Below are positions 15,088 through 23,247 of a DNA stretch of 44,089 bases, piece after piece (position 1 is the stretch's first letter; every line of letters begins with the position of its first letter). Source of the stretch: Candidatus Methylomirabilota bacterium (lineage in GTDB: Bacteria; Methylomirabilota; Methylomirabilia; Rokubacteriales; CSP1-6); assembly GCA_035315345.1 (NCBI GenBank), contig DATFYA010000129.1, positions 1 to 44,089 of the forward strand, given 5' to 3'. A model generated the notes under the pieces. It ran no database searches. It was not told where the DNA came from and worked only from the letters and a program-made list of their open reading frames with translations. The position numbers and the translations under genes were made by a program.

Positions 15088-16386
15088 ATGAGCCAGGCGA
15101 CCGCCCCTCCGCTGGCGATCGAGCCCATCGCGACGCCGTTCGAGGCGACGGTCGCGCTGCCCGGCTCGAAGAGCTATTCCAATCGGGCGCTGCTGGTCGC
15201 CGCGCTGGCCCGCGGACGCTCCGAGATCACCGGCGCCCTGTGGTCCGACGACACGCGCTACATGCATCGGGCCCTCGAGACGCTCGGGGTGCGCGTGCAC
15301 GCGGACGAGGCGACGCGCACCTTCGTGATCGACGGCGTGGACGGGCGCTTTCCCGCCTCGGAGGCCACCCTCGAGATCGGCAACGCGGGGACGGCCGCGC
15401 GCTTCCTGACCGCGGCGGTGGCCCTCGGCCACGGCACGTTCGTGATCGACGGGTCCCCCGCGATGCGCAAGCGCCCGATCCAGCCCCTGCTCGACGGCCT
15501 CCGCGCGCTCGGGGTGGACGCGGAGAGCCGCGAGGGCACCGGCTGCCCGCCGGTGATCGTGCGAGCCCGCGGCATGGCCGGCGGGCGGGCGCGCATGCGT
15601 GGCGACATCTCGAGCCAGTACTTCAGCGCGCTGCTGCTGGCCGCGCCCTACGCCGAGCGCGGCATGGAGATCGAGGTCGAGGGCGACCTGGTCTCCGCGC
15701 CTTACATCGCCATGACGCTCTCGACGATGGAAGCCTTCGGAGTCGGCGCGGAGCGCGAGGGCGATCGGCACTTCCGCGTGCCCGCGGGCCAGCGCTACGA
15801 GGCGCGCGACTACCCGGTGGAGCCGGACGCCTCCGGCGCGTCCTACTTCTTCGCGGCCGCCGCGGTGACGGGCAGCCGGGTGATCGTGCCGCGGCTCGGC
15901 CACGCCTCGGTCCAGGGCGACCTGGGGCTGCTCGACGTCCTGCGGCGGATGGGCTGCGAGGTCTCGGTCGAGGACGAGGAGATCACGGTCCAGGGACCGT
16001 CGCAGCTGCGCGCGGTGGACGCCGACTTCACGCGCATGGGCGACGTGGCCACGACGCTGATGGCGATCGCCCCGTTCGCCGACGGGCCGGTGACCGTCCG
16101 CGGCATCGCCCAGACCCACTTCGAGGAGAGCGATCGCCCGGTCGCCGCCGCGACCGAGCTGCGACGCATGGGCCTGCGGGTGGAGAGCGAGTGGGACTCG
16201 GTGACGATCCATCCGGGCATGCCCCAACCGACCGACGTGCAGACCTACGAGGACCACCGCATCGCGATGAGCTTCGCGGTGACCGGCCTGCGCGCCCCCG
16301 GCATCCGGATCGTCGATCCGTCGTGCGTGTCGAAGACGTTTCCCGACTACTTTCGCGCGCTGGGGGGCCTCGCCGTCGGCGCATGA
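15088..16386 (+). CDS. aroA: 3-phosphoshikimate 1-carboxyvinyltransferase (EPSP synthase)
   Basis: A 432-residue enzyme of the shikimate pathway that joins phosphoenolpyruvate and shikimate 3-phosphate to EPSP. The two inverse alpha/beta domains are complete. Visible motifs are LPGSKSYSNRALL (Lys28, substrate binding), LEIGNAGTAARFL (about 96-107), AMRKRPIQPL, the catalytic Asp in VEPDASGASYFF, ESDRP, and DPSCVSKTFPDYF near the C-terminus. The length is typical. It stands alone, not with other aro genes. The start codon directly follows a -10-like TATGAT, suggesting a leaderless transcript. It is divergent from the tandem cyclase gene. Confidence 0.96.
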   Translation: MSQATAPPLAIEPIATPFEATVALPGSKSYSNRALLVAALARGRSEITGALWSDDTRYMHRALETLGVRVHADEATRTFVIDGVDGRFPASEATLEIGNAGTAARFLTAAVALGHGTFVIDGSPAMRKRPIQPLLDGLRALGVDAESREGTGCPPVIVRARGMAGGRARMRGDISSQYFSALLLAAPYAERGMEIEVEGDLVSAPYIAMTLSTMEAFGVGAEREGDRHFRVPAGQRYEARDYPVEPDASGASYFFAAAAVTGSRVIVPRLGHASVQGDLGLLDVLRRMGCEVSVEDEEITVQGPSQLRAVDADFTRMGDVATTLMAIAPFADGPVTVRGIAQTHFEESDRPVAAATELRRMGLRVESEWDSVTIHPGMPQPTDVQTYEDHRIAMSFAVTGLRAPGIRIVDPSCVSKTFPDYFRALGGLAVGA

Positions 16387-16452
16387 CCACCTCCGCGCGG
16401 TTCGTGGGCGGCCATCCGGACGCGCGGTGGGCTTCCCGACGGACCGCGACGG

Positions 16453-16674
16453 TCAGAGGACCGAGCGCACCAGGCCTCCGTCGGCGAGGATGGTGGTCGC
16501 GGTGATGTAGCTGGACTTGCCGGAGGCCAGGAAGGCGACCGCGTGCGCCAGCTCCCGCGGCTCGCCGAGGCGTCCCACCGCGGTCTCGGCCGCGCGCTGG
16601 GCCAGCGCCTCCTCCAGCGGAATTCCGAGCTGTTTGGCGCGCGCGCCCACGTTGGAGAGCATGCGCTCGCTCAT
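16453..16674 (-). pseudogene. Remnant of a short-chain dehydrogenase/reductase (C-terminal part only)
   Basis: The minus strand encodes about 73 residues (MSERMLSNVGARAKQLG ... ILADGGLVRSVL) that match the last third of an SDR: the mobile substrate loop, the VGRLGEPRELAHAVAFLAS segment, and the YITATTILADGG C-terminus. The Rossmann fold, the NNA motif and the YxxxK active site are missing. The sequence upstream in this frame changes into unrelated sequence around 16680-16740, where the HpcH/HpaI aldolase gene begins on the other strand. The fragment is open and could be translated, but it cannot be an active dehydrogenase. Most likely a deletion remnant. Confidence 0.75.
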
Positions 16675-16740
16675 GATGCTGTGGTACGCTTCGCCCGCGC
16701 GCCGGAGCGCTCCGGCTATCCCCTTCGACGAGGTGTGACG

Positions 16741-17508
16741 ATGCGGCCGAACAAGATCAAACAGATGTGGCGCGACGGCAAGTGCGTGACGATGGGCTGG
16801 CTGTCGGTGTCCAACGGGTTCACCGCGGAGGTGATGGCGCGTCAGGGCTTCGACGCCCTGGTCATCGACATGCAGCACGGCCTCACCGACATGGCCAACC
16901 TCTGGCCCATGCTGCAGGCCGTCTCCCAGACCGATACGGTGCCGGTGGTGCGCGTGGCGTGGAACGACCCGGCCACCATCATGAAGGCGCTCGATTTCGG
17001 CGCCTACGGCATCCTGGTGCCGCTGATCAACACCGCGGCGGACGCCGCGAAGGCGGTGGCGGCGTGCCGCTATCCGCCGGTCGGCATGCGCTCGTCGGGG
17101 CCGGTGCGCGCGGTGCACTACGGCGGCGCCGACTACGTGGCCAACGCCAACGACGAGATCGTCTTGATGGCGATGATCGAGACCAAGGAGGGCCTCGCCA
17201 ACCTCGACGCGATCTGCGCGACGCCCGGCCTCGACTGCATCTACATCGGCCCCGCCGACCTGTCGTTCGCGCTCGGACTGCCTCCGCGGGGCGACAACCC
17301 GGACCCGGTGCACATGGCTACCTGCGACCGCATCCGCGACGCGGCCCACAAGCACGGCAAGAAAGCGGCGATGCACTGCGCGAGCGCCGCGTTCGCGGCC
17401 GGCGCGGTGAAGCGCGGCTTCGATCTCGTGATGCTCTGCTCGGACCTGGCCAGCATGGTCGCGGGCGTGCGCAAGCAGCTGGATGATCTGAAGGCCGCCA
17501 CCGTGTGA
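16741..17508 (+). CDS. HpcH/HpaI aldolase family protein
   Basis: A 255-residue class II aldolase of the HpcH/HpaI (2-keto-3-deoxy acid) family with a TIM-barrel fold. Conserved residues are visible: His in DMQHGL, Arg in VVRVAWND, Glu in MIETKEG and Asp in YIGPADLS; Glu and Asp bind the divalent metal. It cleaves 4-hydroxy-2-oxo acids to pyruvate (or glyoxylate-type) and an aldehyde; the exact substrate is not determinable. The GAGGTGTGACG before the ATG is a ribosome binding site. An alanine-racemase-like gene follows 19 bases after the stop and PhyH after that, forming a likely operon. Confidence 0.92.
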   Translation: MRPNKIKQMWRDGKCVTMGWLSVSNGFTAEVMARQGFDALVIDMQHGLTDMANLWPMLQAVSQTDTVPVVRVAWNDPATIMKALDFGAYGILVPLINTAADAAKAVAACRYPPVGMRSSGPVRAVHYGGADYVANANDEIVLMAMIETKEGLANLDAICATPGLDCIYIGPADLSFALGLPPRGDNPDPVHMATCDRIRDAAHKHGKKAAMHCASAAFAAGAVKRGFDLVMLCSDLASMVAGVRKQLDDLKAATV

Positions 17509-17527
17509 GGCGGCGGGAGGGGCTTCG

Positions 17528-18661
17528 GTGAGCGCACCGCTCCGCCCGACCACGCTCGAGGTGGATCTCGACGCGGCCGCGCACAACGTGGGGGCGGTGC
17601 GCCGGCTCGTGGGCCCGGACCGGCGCGTTTTTGCCGTGGTGAAGGCGGATGGCTACGGTTTCGGCGCCGTCGAGATGGGCGCGGTCTTCGCGCGGAGCGG
17701 CGCGGACTGGCTGGCGGTGGCCGACCTCTCCGAGGGCGTGCGGCTCCGCGAGCGCGGGCTCACCGTGCCGATCCTCGTCTACCCGAACTCGCTGCCCGGC
17801 GCGGCCGCCGACGCGCTCGCCCACCGACTGGTGCCGACACTGGTCGATCTCGAGTCCGCGCGGGCCTACTCGCAGGCCGCGGCCGGCCCCTGCGAGATCT
17901 TCGTGAAGGTGGACGTCGGGCTCGAGCGGCTCGGCGTGCCGGCCGAGCAGGCGGTGAAGACCATCCTGGCGATGCTGGAGCTGCCGCGCCTGACGCTCGG
18001 TGGCCTCTGCGCCCATCCCCACGCCGAGCCGGGCGGCGACCCCGCGTACGCGGACTGGCAGGCGGGCCGCTTCACCGCGGTGGTGGACGAGCTGGAAGCG
18101 CGCGGAGTCCGGGTGCCGGTGCGCCTGCTGGCCGCCAGCCCGTTCGTGCTGCGCTTCCCGCACACCTACCTCAACGCGGTGGATCCCGGGCGCATGCTCT
18201 ACGGCATCACGTTCCCCGGCGAGACGCCGCCGGTGCCGTTGCGCCCGGCGCTCCGCGCGCTGACCACCCGGATCATCGCGATGAAGGAGCTGACCCCGCG
18301 CGAGCGGTTCATCGAGCAGGCGCCGTTCCCGGTGACCGCGCCGATGCGCCTCGGGGTGATGCCCATGGGCAGCGCGGACGGGCTGCGGTGGCTCAACGCC
18401 GGCCGCGTGCTGGTGCGGGGACGCGCCGCGTCCCTCGTCGGCGCGCCGTCGCTCGAGCACACCCGGATCGACCTGACCGCGGTGCCGGACGCCACCGTGG
18501 GCGACGAGGTCGTGATCATCGGCCGCCAGGGCGATCTCGAGATCACGCCCGCCGAGGTCGCGGCCCGTCACGGCCTCGGCCCGCACCACGTCGCGACCAC
18601 CGTCGGCCCCCGCGTCACCCGCGTCTACCGCCGGGGTCAGGTCTTGCATTACGACATTTGA
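17528..18661 (+). CDS. Alanine racemase-like PLP protein lacking the catalytic Tyr
   Basis: A 377-residue protein of the fold-III PLP family. The PLP-binding Lys is present (FAVVKADGYG, Lys39), and KVDVGLERLGV corresponds to the conserved Arg segment. Alanine racemases have a second catalytic base, Tyr, in the GYADG motif at the domain junction; here the motif reads MPMGSADGLRW, with Ser282 in place of Tyr. The MDM-type motif is also replaced (APSLEHTRIDLT). A racemase activity on alanine is therefore doubtful; an altered one-base or lyase/decarboxylase chemistry is possible. The start is GTG after GGCGGGAGGGG. The last nine codons and the stop derive from a 27-base dispersed repeat. Confidence 0.82.
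   Translation: MSAPLRPTTLEVDLDAAAHNVGAVRRLVGPDRRVFAVVKADGYGFGAVEMGAVFARSGADWLAVADLSEGVRLRERGLTVPILVYPNSLPGAAADALAHRLVPTLVDLESARAYSQAAAGPCEIFVKVDVGLERLGVPAEQAVKTILAMLELPRLTLGGLCAHPHAEPGGDPAYADWQAGRFTAVVDELEARGVRVPVRLLAASPFVLRFPHTYLNAVDPGRMLYGITFPGETPPVPLRPALRALTTRIIAMKELTPRERFIEQAPFPVTAPMRLGVMPMGSADGLRWLNAGRVLVRGRAASLVGAPSLEHTRIDLTAVPDATVGDEVVIIGRQGDLEITPAEVAARHGLGPHHVATTVGPRVTRVYRRGQVLHYDI
18633..18659 (+). repeat. 27-base dispersed repeat unit forming the 3' end of a coding sequence
   Basis: Identical to the arms of the element at 22146-22233. It is read as Gly-Gln-Val-Leu-His-Tyr-Asp-Ile and its final bases supply part of the TGA stop of the racemase-like gene. Only one arm is present here. 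Confidence 0.92.
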
Positions 18662-18676
18662 GAGGGAGGACGCCGC

Positions 18677-19522
18677 ATGCCCAAGGTGCTGACGCAGGCC
18701 CAGATCGAGACGTTCGAGCGCGACGGCTGCCTGTCTCCGGTGCGCGCGATGAGCGCGGAGCGCGCGCGCTACTACCGGGAGCGGTTCGAGGCGCTCGAGG
18801 CGCGCGTTCCCGACATCAAGAAGATGAAGACCAAGTCGCACCTGCTCGCGCCGTGGGTGCTCGAGATCGCCGAGGACCCGCACGTGCTCGACATCTTCGA
18901 GGATCTGGTCGGGCCGAACCTTCGCTGCTGGAGCATGGCCTGGCGGGTGAAGAAGGCCGACCGCGAGACCTTCGCGGGCTGGCACCAGGACTCGGCGTAC
19001 GGGGCGGCGCGGCCGGTCATCCTGGGCGGCCTGGCCCTGTCCGAGTGCGGGGTCGCGCAGGGCTGCCTGCGCGGCGTGCCCGGCTCGCACAAGTGGGGCA
19101 TTCTCAAGCACGCCGAGAAGGACGACCCCAAGAGCATCCTCGCCAAGGGCCAGTTCATCGTCGACGAGTTCGACGAGTCCAAGGCGGTGGATTTCTCGCT
19201 CCAGCCCGGCGAGATGGTCATGTTCGACAACTCGCTCGTGCACAGCTCGGGGACGAACGTCGGGCCCGACCGCCGCTTCCTGCTGCTGGTCGAGATGGTG
19301 CCCACGTGGGCCCGGCCCGCGCGCGTCAAGCAGGCCGCGATGCTCATGCGCGGCGAGGACACCTCCGGCAATTTCGACGACGAGCCGCGGCCCGACGCGG
19401 AGTGGTCGGAGACCGCGGTGGCCAACTGGACGCGCATCGTCGAATCGCGCGCCAAGCTCATCTTCGAGGACAGCGCGGTCGCGCCGAGCGTCGCCTACGG
19501 TGGCACCCGCGCCGCCACGTAG
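18677..19522 (+). CDS. Phytanoyl-CoA dioxygenase (PhyH) family protein
   Basis: A 281-residue non-haem Fe(II)/2-oxoglutarate oxygenase. The iron ligands are the HxD in GWHQDSAYGA (His103, Asp105) and a distal His in NSLVHSSGTN (about 189); the following Arg in GPDRRFLLLV would bind 2-oxoglutarate. GSHKWG is typical of this family. The family hydroxylates or chlorinates small molecules; the substrate here is unknown. GAGAGGGAGGACG precedes the ATG. It is the last gene of the aldolase/racemase-like/PhyH run and ends at a hairpin. Confidence 0.9.
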   Translation: MPKVLTQAQIETFERDGCLSPVRAMSAERARYYRERFEALEARVPDIKKMKTKSHLLAPWVLEIAEDPHVLDIFEDLVGPNLRCWSMAWRVKKADRETFAGWHQDSAYGAARPVILGGLALSECGVAQGCLRGVPGSHKWGILKHAEKDDPKSILAKGQFIVDEFDESKAVDFSLQPGEMVMFDNSLVHSSGTNVGPDRRFLLLVEMVPTWARPARVKQAAMLMRGEDTSGNFDDEPRPDAEWSETAVANWTRIVESRAKLIFEDSAVAPSVAYGGTRAAT

Positions 19523-19549
19523 CGCGGGCCGATGAAAATCAGCCCGCGC
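19522..19549. terminator. GC-rich hairpin between convergent PhyH and puuE
   Basis: GCGCGGGC (19522-19529) pairs with GCCCGCGC (19542-19549); after one mismatch, GAT pairs with ATC around a GAAA tetraloop. It begins at the last base of the PhyH stop codon and lies before the end of puuE on the other strand. No T-run is present. Confidence 0.6.
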
Positions 19550-19582
19550 GTAGTGGCAGGCGGCTAACGGTCCTGATCCGCG

Positions 19583-20485
19583 CTAGGCGGGGTGGGTGGC
19601 GGCCCAGTGGCGGGCGATGTCGATGCGGCGGGTGAACCACACGTCCCGGTGACTCGCGATGTAGTCGAGCGCGCGCTCGAGGCCGGCGGCGCGCGACGGA
19701 TGGCCGATCAGCCGCAGGTGCAAGCCCAGTGACATCATCTTGGGCTGGGTCTTGCCCTCGCGATAGAGCACGTCGAAGCCGTCCTTCACGAACGCGAAGT
19801 AGTCGTCGGCGGTGAAGAAGCCGCCGCTGCCGAACTTGGAGTCGTTGACGGTGAGGCTGTAGGGCACGACGAGGTGCGGGCGGCCGTCGACGCGCACCCA
19901 GTAGGGGAGCTCGTCGTTGTAGGCGTCGGAGTCGTAGAGGAAGCCGCCCTCCTCCACCACCAGGCGGCGCGTGTTCACGCTGGGGCCATAGCGGCAGTAC
20001 CAGCCGAGCGGCCGCTCGCCCACCGTCCGCTGCATCGACTCGACCGCCTTCCGGATGTGCTCGCGCTCCTCGACCTCGGTGAGCTCGTAGTGCTTGACCC
20101 AGCGCCAGCCGTGCGAGCAGACGTCCCAGCCCGACTCGCGGATGGCGGCCGCGACCTTGGGATTGCGCTCGAGCGCCAGCGCGCAGCCGAACACGGTCAG
20201 CGGGAGCCTCCGCTCGGTGAAGATGCGGCGCACGCGCCAGAAGCCGACGCGGCTGCCGTACTCGAAGAGGCCCTCGGCGGCGAGATCGCGGCCCTTCACG
20301 CCGTACGCGCCCGCGCCCGCCTCGGTCAGGGTGGCCTCGGAGAAGCCGTCGTCCTGCGCGTTGTACTCCGAGCCTTCCTCGTAGTTCATGACGAAGTTGA
20401 TCGCGATCCGCGCGTCCCCCGGCCAGTGCGGGTGCGGGGGAGTGCCGCCGTAGCCCACGAGATCGCGCTCCCGCCCCGCCGACAC
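19583..20485 (-). CDS. puuE: Allantoinase PuuE (polysaccharide-deacetylase fold)
   Basis: A 300-residue NodB-fold protein. The N-terminus RDLVGYGGTPPHPHWPGDARIAINFVMNYEEG is the hallmark of the metal-independent allantoinase PuuE, which hydrolyses allantoin to allantoate in purine breakdown. The SHGWRW and YCRYGPSVNTR segments also match. The GTG start at 20485 lies two bases after the stop of allA and gives the normal length of about 300 residues. The neighbouring ureidoglycolate lyase gene supports the assignment. Family relatives deacetylate polysaccharides, which is less likely given the N-terminal motif and the context. Confidence 0.85.
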   Translation of the reverse strand: MSAGRERDLVGYGGTPPHPHWPGDARIAINFVMNYEEGSEYNAQDDGFSEATLTEAGAGAYGVKGRDLAAEGLFEYGSRVGFWRVRRIFTERRLPLTVFGCALALERNPKVAAAIRESGWDVCSHGWRWVKHYELTEVEEREHIRKAVESMQRTVGERPLGWYCRYGPSVNTRRLVVEEGGFLYDSDAYNDELPYWVRVDGRPHLVVPYSLTVNDSKFGSGGFFTADDYFAFVKDGFDVLYREGKTQPKMMSLGLHLRLIGHPSRAAGLERALDYIASHRDVWFTRRIDIARHWAATHPA

Positions 20486-20487
20486 GA

Positions 20488-20973
20488 CTAGGACCCTTCG
20501 GGCAGGACGATGGTCAGCGGCGCGTCGACCGGCACGAACTCCTCGTCGCCGGCGGTGCCGTCGCGCCACATCAGCACCGCGAACGAGGCCGGCCCATCCA
20601 GCACGGTGAGCGGATGGTGCCAGGTCCCCATCGCGTAGGTGACGCCCTGTCCGGCGCGGGCCACGAAGGCGCGCAGGCGGCCGAGGTCGGGGCCGCCACC
20701 CGCGGCATCGAGCGTGGCCAGGACCACGTAGCGCGACACCGCGAGAGGGATGAAGGTCTGCGACGAGTGCTGGTGGCGCTCGAGCACGGTCACGCGCATG
20801 GGAAACGTGGCCTTCGGCGCCACGGTCGCCACCGCCAGCGACACCGGCGCGTGCGGTCGGCCGTTGGCGAGCGTGTCGCTCAGATACGTCCGGCCCGGAA
20901 CGGTCGATCCCTCCAGGACCGCTCCGAACGGCTTGAAGGTGTCTCCGGTCAGCGGCTCGGCGACGATGCGCAT
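20488..20973 (-). CDS. allA: Ureidoglycolate lyase
   Basis: A 161-residue protein of the PF04115 family, which splits ureidoglycolate into glyoxylate and urea late in allantoin degradation. The N-terminus IVAEPLTGDTFKPFGAVLE and the HQHSSQTFIPL and GTWHHPL segments are characteristic. I chose the ATG at 20973, preceded by GGAGGAAT, over an in-frame ATG at 21027. It is the first gene of a two-gene operon with puuE. Allantoicase, which would connect the two steps, is not in the window. Confidence 0.88.
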   Translation of the reverse strand: MRIVAEPLTGDTFKPFGAVLEGSTVPGRTYLSDTLANGRPHAPVSLAVATVAPKATFPMRVTVLERHQHSSQTFIPLAVSRYVVLATLDAAGGGPDLGRLRAFVARAGQGVTYAMGTWHHPLTVLDGPASFAVLMWRDGTAGDEEFVPVDAPLTIVLPEGS

Positions 20974-21108
20974 CGGGAATTCCTCCGACGACGGGACGGG
21001 ACGAGGAGCCTGCGCGCTGGCGCGCATCCTACCACACGCCTCGCGCGCGGGTTATCCTCGTGCGGGCGCCGGACCCTCTGGCGTCGAGATCGCGTCGCGG
21101 AGGCCGTC

Positions 21109-22140
21109 ATGCGCTATCGCCCGTTCGGTCGCACCGGTCTGCAGGTGTCGGTGGTGGGATTCGGCTGCTGGCCGATGGCTGGCGATCGCTACGGCGCCAT
21201 CGAGGATGACGAGGCCATCCGCGCGATCCATCGCGCGCTGGACCGCGGCGTGAACTGCGTGGACACCGCGCCGGCCTACGGCGCCGGCCACTCGGAGGAG
21301 GTCGTGGCGCGCGCGCTCGAGGGACGACGCCAGGATGTGATCCTGGTCACCAAGTGCGGGGTGAAGGCGCCGCCCCTCGGCCAGCCCGGGCCGCTGCGCG
21401 ACGCCAGCCGCGCCAGCATCTTCCGCGAGATCGAGGCGAGCCTCGAGCGCCTGCGCACCGACTGGGTCGACGTCCTGCTCGTGCACTGGCCGGACGCGGG
21501 CACGCCGGTCGAGGAGACGATGCGCGCCCTCGAGGACCTGGTGGCCTCCGGCCGCGCGCGCTTCGTCGGCGTCTCCAACTTCACCGGGGCGATGCTCGCC
21601 GAGTGCATGCGCACCCGCCGGGTGGACGTCTCGCAGGTCGGCTATCACATGTTCGACCGGCGCCAGGAGCAGGAGACGTTCCCGTACTGTCGCGTCGAGG
21701 GCATCGGGGTCATGGGCTACGGCTCGCTCGGCCACGGGCTGCTCACCGGCGCCTTCACCGCCGCGACCACGTTCGATCCGGCGCGCGACTGGCGCGCGGG
21801 CGGCGTCGCCTTCGGGCAGCCGATCTTTCGCGGCGAGAACCTCAAGACCAACGTGGGCGTGGCCGACCGCCTGCGCCGCGAGGTGGCCGACCCGCGCGGG
21901 GTGCCGCTCAGCCAGATCGCGCTGGCCTGGGTGCTGGCCAACCCCGCGGTCAGCACCGCGCTGGTGGGCGCGCGCACTCCCGCCGAGGTGGACGCCAACG
22001 ACGCGGGCGCCGAGCTCGAGCTGTCCTCGGCGGAGCGCGCGACGATCGACGCCATTCTCGCGGGGGCGGTCGGGCGCGTGCGCGAGTTCACCCCGCTGCG
22101 CCCCGCGATGGAGCCCTGGGGCGCGGAGCTGCGCGCGTGA
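21109..22140 (+). CDS. Aldo/keto reductase
   Basis: A 343-residue NADPH-dependent oxidoreductase with the TIM-barrel AKR fold. The catalytic tetrad is intact: Asp and Tyr in VDTAPAYGAGHSEE, Lys in LVTKCGV and His in LLVHWPD. The NADP-binding segment is near VGARTPAEV. The start follows GCGGAGGCCGTC. It reduces an aldehyde or ketone that cannot be named; related proteins act on sugars, aldehydes or hydroxylated catabolites. It is divergent from allA and converges on an SDR gene across a palindromic repeat. Confidence 0.92.
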   Translation: MRYRPFGRTGLQVSVVGFGCWPMAGDRYGAIEDDEAIRAIHRALDRGVNCVDTAPAYGAGHSEEVVARALEGRRQDVILVTKCGVKAPPLGQPGPLRDASRASIFREIEASLERLRTDWVDVLLVHWPDAGTPVEETMRALEDLVASGRARFVGVSNFTGAMLAECMRTRRVDVSQVGYHMFDRRQEQETFPYCRVEGIGVMGYGSLGHGLLTGAFTAATTFDPARDWRAGGVAFGQPIFRGENLKTNVGVADRLRREVADPRGVPLSQIALAWVLANPAVSTALVGARTPAEVDANDAGAELELSSAERATIDAILAGAVGRVREFTPLRPAMEPWGAELRA

Positions 22141-22145
22141 GTGAC

Positions 22146-22233
22146 GGGGTCAGGTCTTGCATTACGACATTTTTGCCGCGCCAGGCGACATCGCCGCTTG
22201 CCACGAAAATGTCGTAATGCAAGACCTGACCCC
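22146..22233. repeat. Palindromic element: inverted pair of the 27-base repeat
   Basis: Arms 22146-22172 and 22207-22233 are perfect reverse complements, extended by one further A:T pair, around a centre of about 32 bases. It fills the gap between the convergent aldo/keto reductase (stop at 22140) and SDR (stop at 22238), so on either transcript it would form a 28-bp hairpin and may serve as a terminator or mRNA end. Confidence 0.95.
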
Positions 22234-22237
22234 GGGC

Positions 22238-22996
22238 CTACTGCGCCAGGGCGCCGCCGTCGATGACGATCTCGCTGCCGGTCATGTAGGAGGAGTCGTC
22301 GGAGGCGAGGAAGAGGACCGCGCTCACGATCTCGGCCACCGTGCCCATGCGCTGCAACGGCACGCGCTGCAGGCGCCGCTCCATCGCCTCGCGGTCGCGG
22401 AAGGCGCTGTGGAACATCTCGGTGTCGACCGGGCCCGGGTGCACCGAGTTACAGCGGATGCGGTCCTTGGCGTGCTGGCTGGCCGTCACCTTGGTGAAGA
22501 TCCGGATGGCGCCCTTGCTCGCCGCGTAGGCCGGCTCCTGGTGCAGCGACTGGCCGATGCCGGCCACCGAGGAGATGTTGACGATGGAGCCGCCGCCGGT
22601 GCGGCGCATCGCGGGGATCGCGTGCTTGGTGCCGAGGAACACGCCCTTGGCGTTGATCGCCATCACCTGGTCCCACTCGGCGGCGGTGCGCTCCTCGATG
22701 GGCACCTTGGGAATCACGATGGCCGCGTTGTTGATCAGGATGTCGAGCCGTCCGTGGCGATCGGCCGCGAGCTTGATCGCGCTCTGCCAGTCCATCTCGC
22801 TCGTCACGTCGAGATGGACGTAGATCGCGTCGCCGCCGGCGGCCCGGATCTCCGACTCGACCTTCTTGCCCTCGTCGTCCCGGATGTCGCCGAAGACGAC
22901 CTTCGCGCCCTCCCGGGCGAAGGTCTGCGCCTCCGCCGCGCCCTGGCCTCGCGCCCCACCGCTGATCAATGCGACCTTCCCGTCGAGCTTTCCCAT
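22238..22996 (-). CDS. Short-chain dehydrogenase/reductase
   Basis: A 252-residue classical SDR. The NAD(P)-binding GGARGQGAAEA lies near residues 13-23, Asp in HLDVTSE and INNAA follow, and the catalytic Ser-Tyr-Lys are in NISSVAG and AYAASKGA. PGPVDTEMF is the post-active-site motif. Asp at the end of the second strand (VVFGDIRDD) suggests a preference for NAD. Substrate unknown. No Shine-Dalgarno precedes the ATG; instead a -10-like TATGAT is 8 bases upstream, so the message is probably leaderless. Confidence 0.93.
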   Translation of the reverse strand: MGKLDGKVALISGGARGQGAAEAQTFAREGAKVVFGDIRDDEGKKVESEIRAAGGDAIYVHLDVTSEMDWQSAIKLAADRHGRLDILINNAAIVIPKVPIEERTAAEWDQVMAINAKGVFLGTKHAIPAMRRTGGGSIVNISSVAGIGQSLHQEPAYAASKGAIRIFTKVTASQHAKDRIRCNSVHPGPVDTEMFHSAFRDREAMERRLQRVPLQRMGTVAEIVSAVLFLASDDSSYMTGSEIVIDGGALAQ

Positions 22997-23004
22997 GGCC
23001 GCCG

Positions 23005-23033
23005 ATCATATCTCTTCGCGGGGCCATGGTCGA
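23005..23033 (-). promoter_or_regulatory. Candidate promoter for a leaderless SDR message
   Basis: On the minus strand TCGACC (23033-23028), a 17-base spacer and TATGAT (23010-23005) precede the SDR ATG by eight bases. A start site at the usual distance falls within about two bases of the ATG. The -35 matches TTGACA at four of six positions. Confidence 0.45.
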
Positions 23034-23247
23034 CCAGGTCGCCGCGGGCTCCGCGCCCGGTCGCGCCGGTCTCGCGAGCGCGGTCGCGTGTCGTTGTTTC
23101 ACGCCGGCGGGTAACTTCTACACGGCACTTTGTCCGCGGCGGTCCTCACCGTCGACTCTCCCGTCGAAGTGACGCGATGATGCGGTCTGGCACAGCCGAT
23201 GCTGCCATTTCAGCTGAGCAGGTATCAGATTTCGGAGGTGATTGAGC

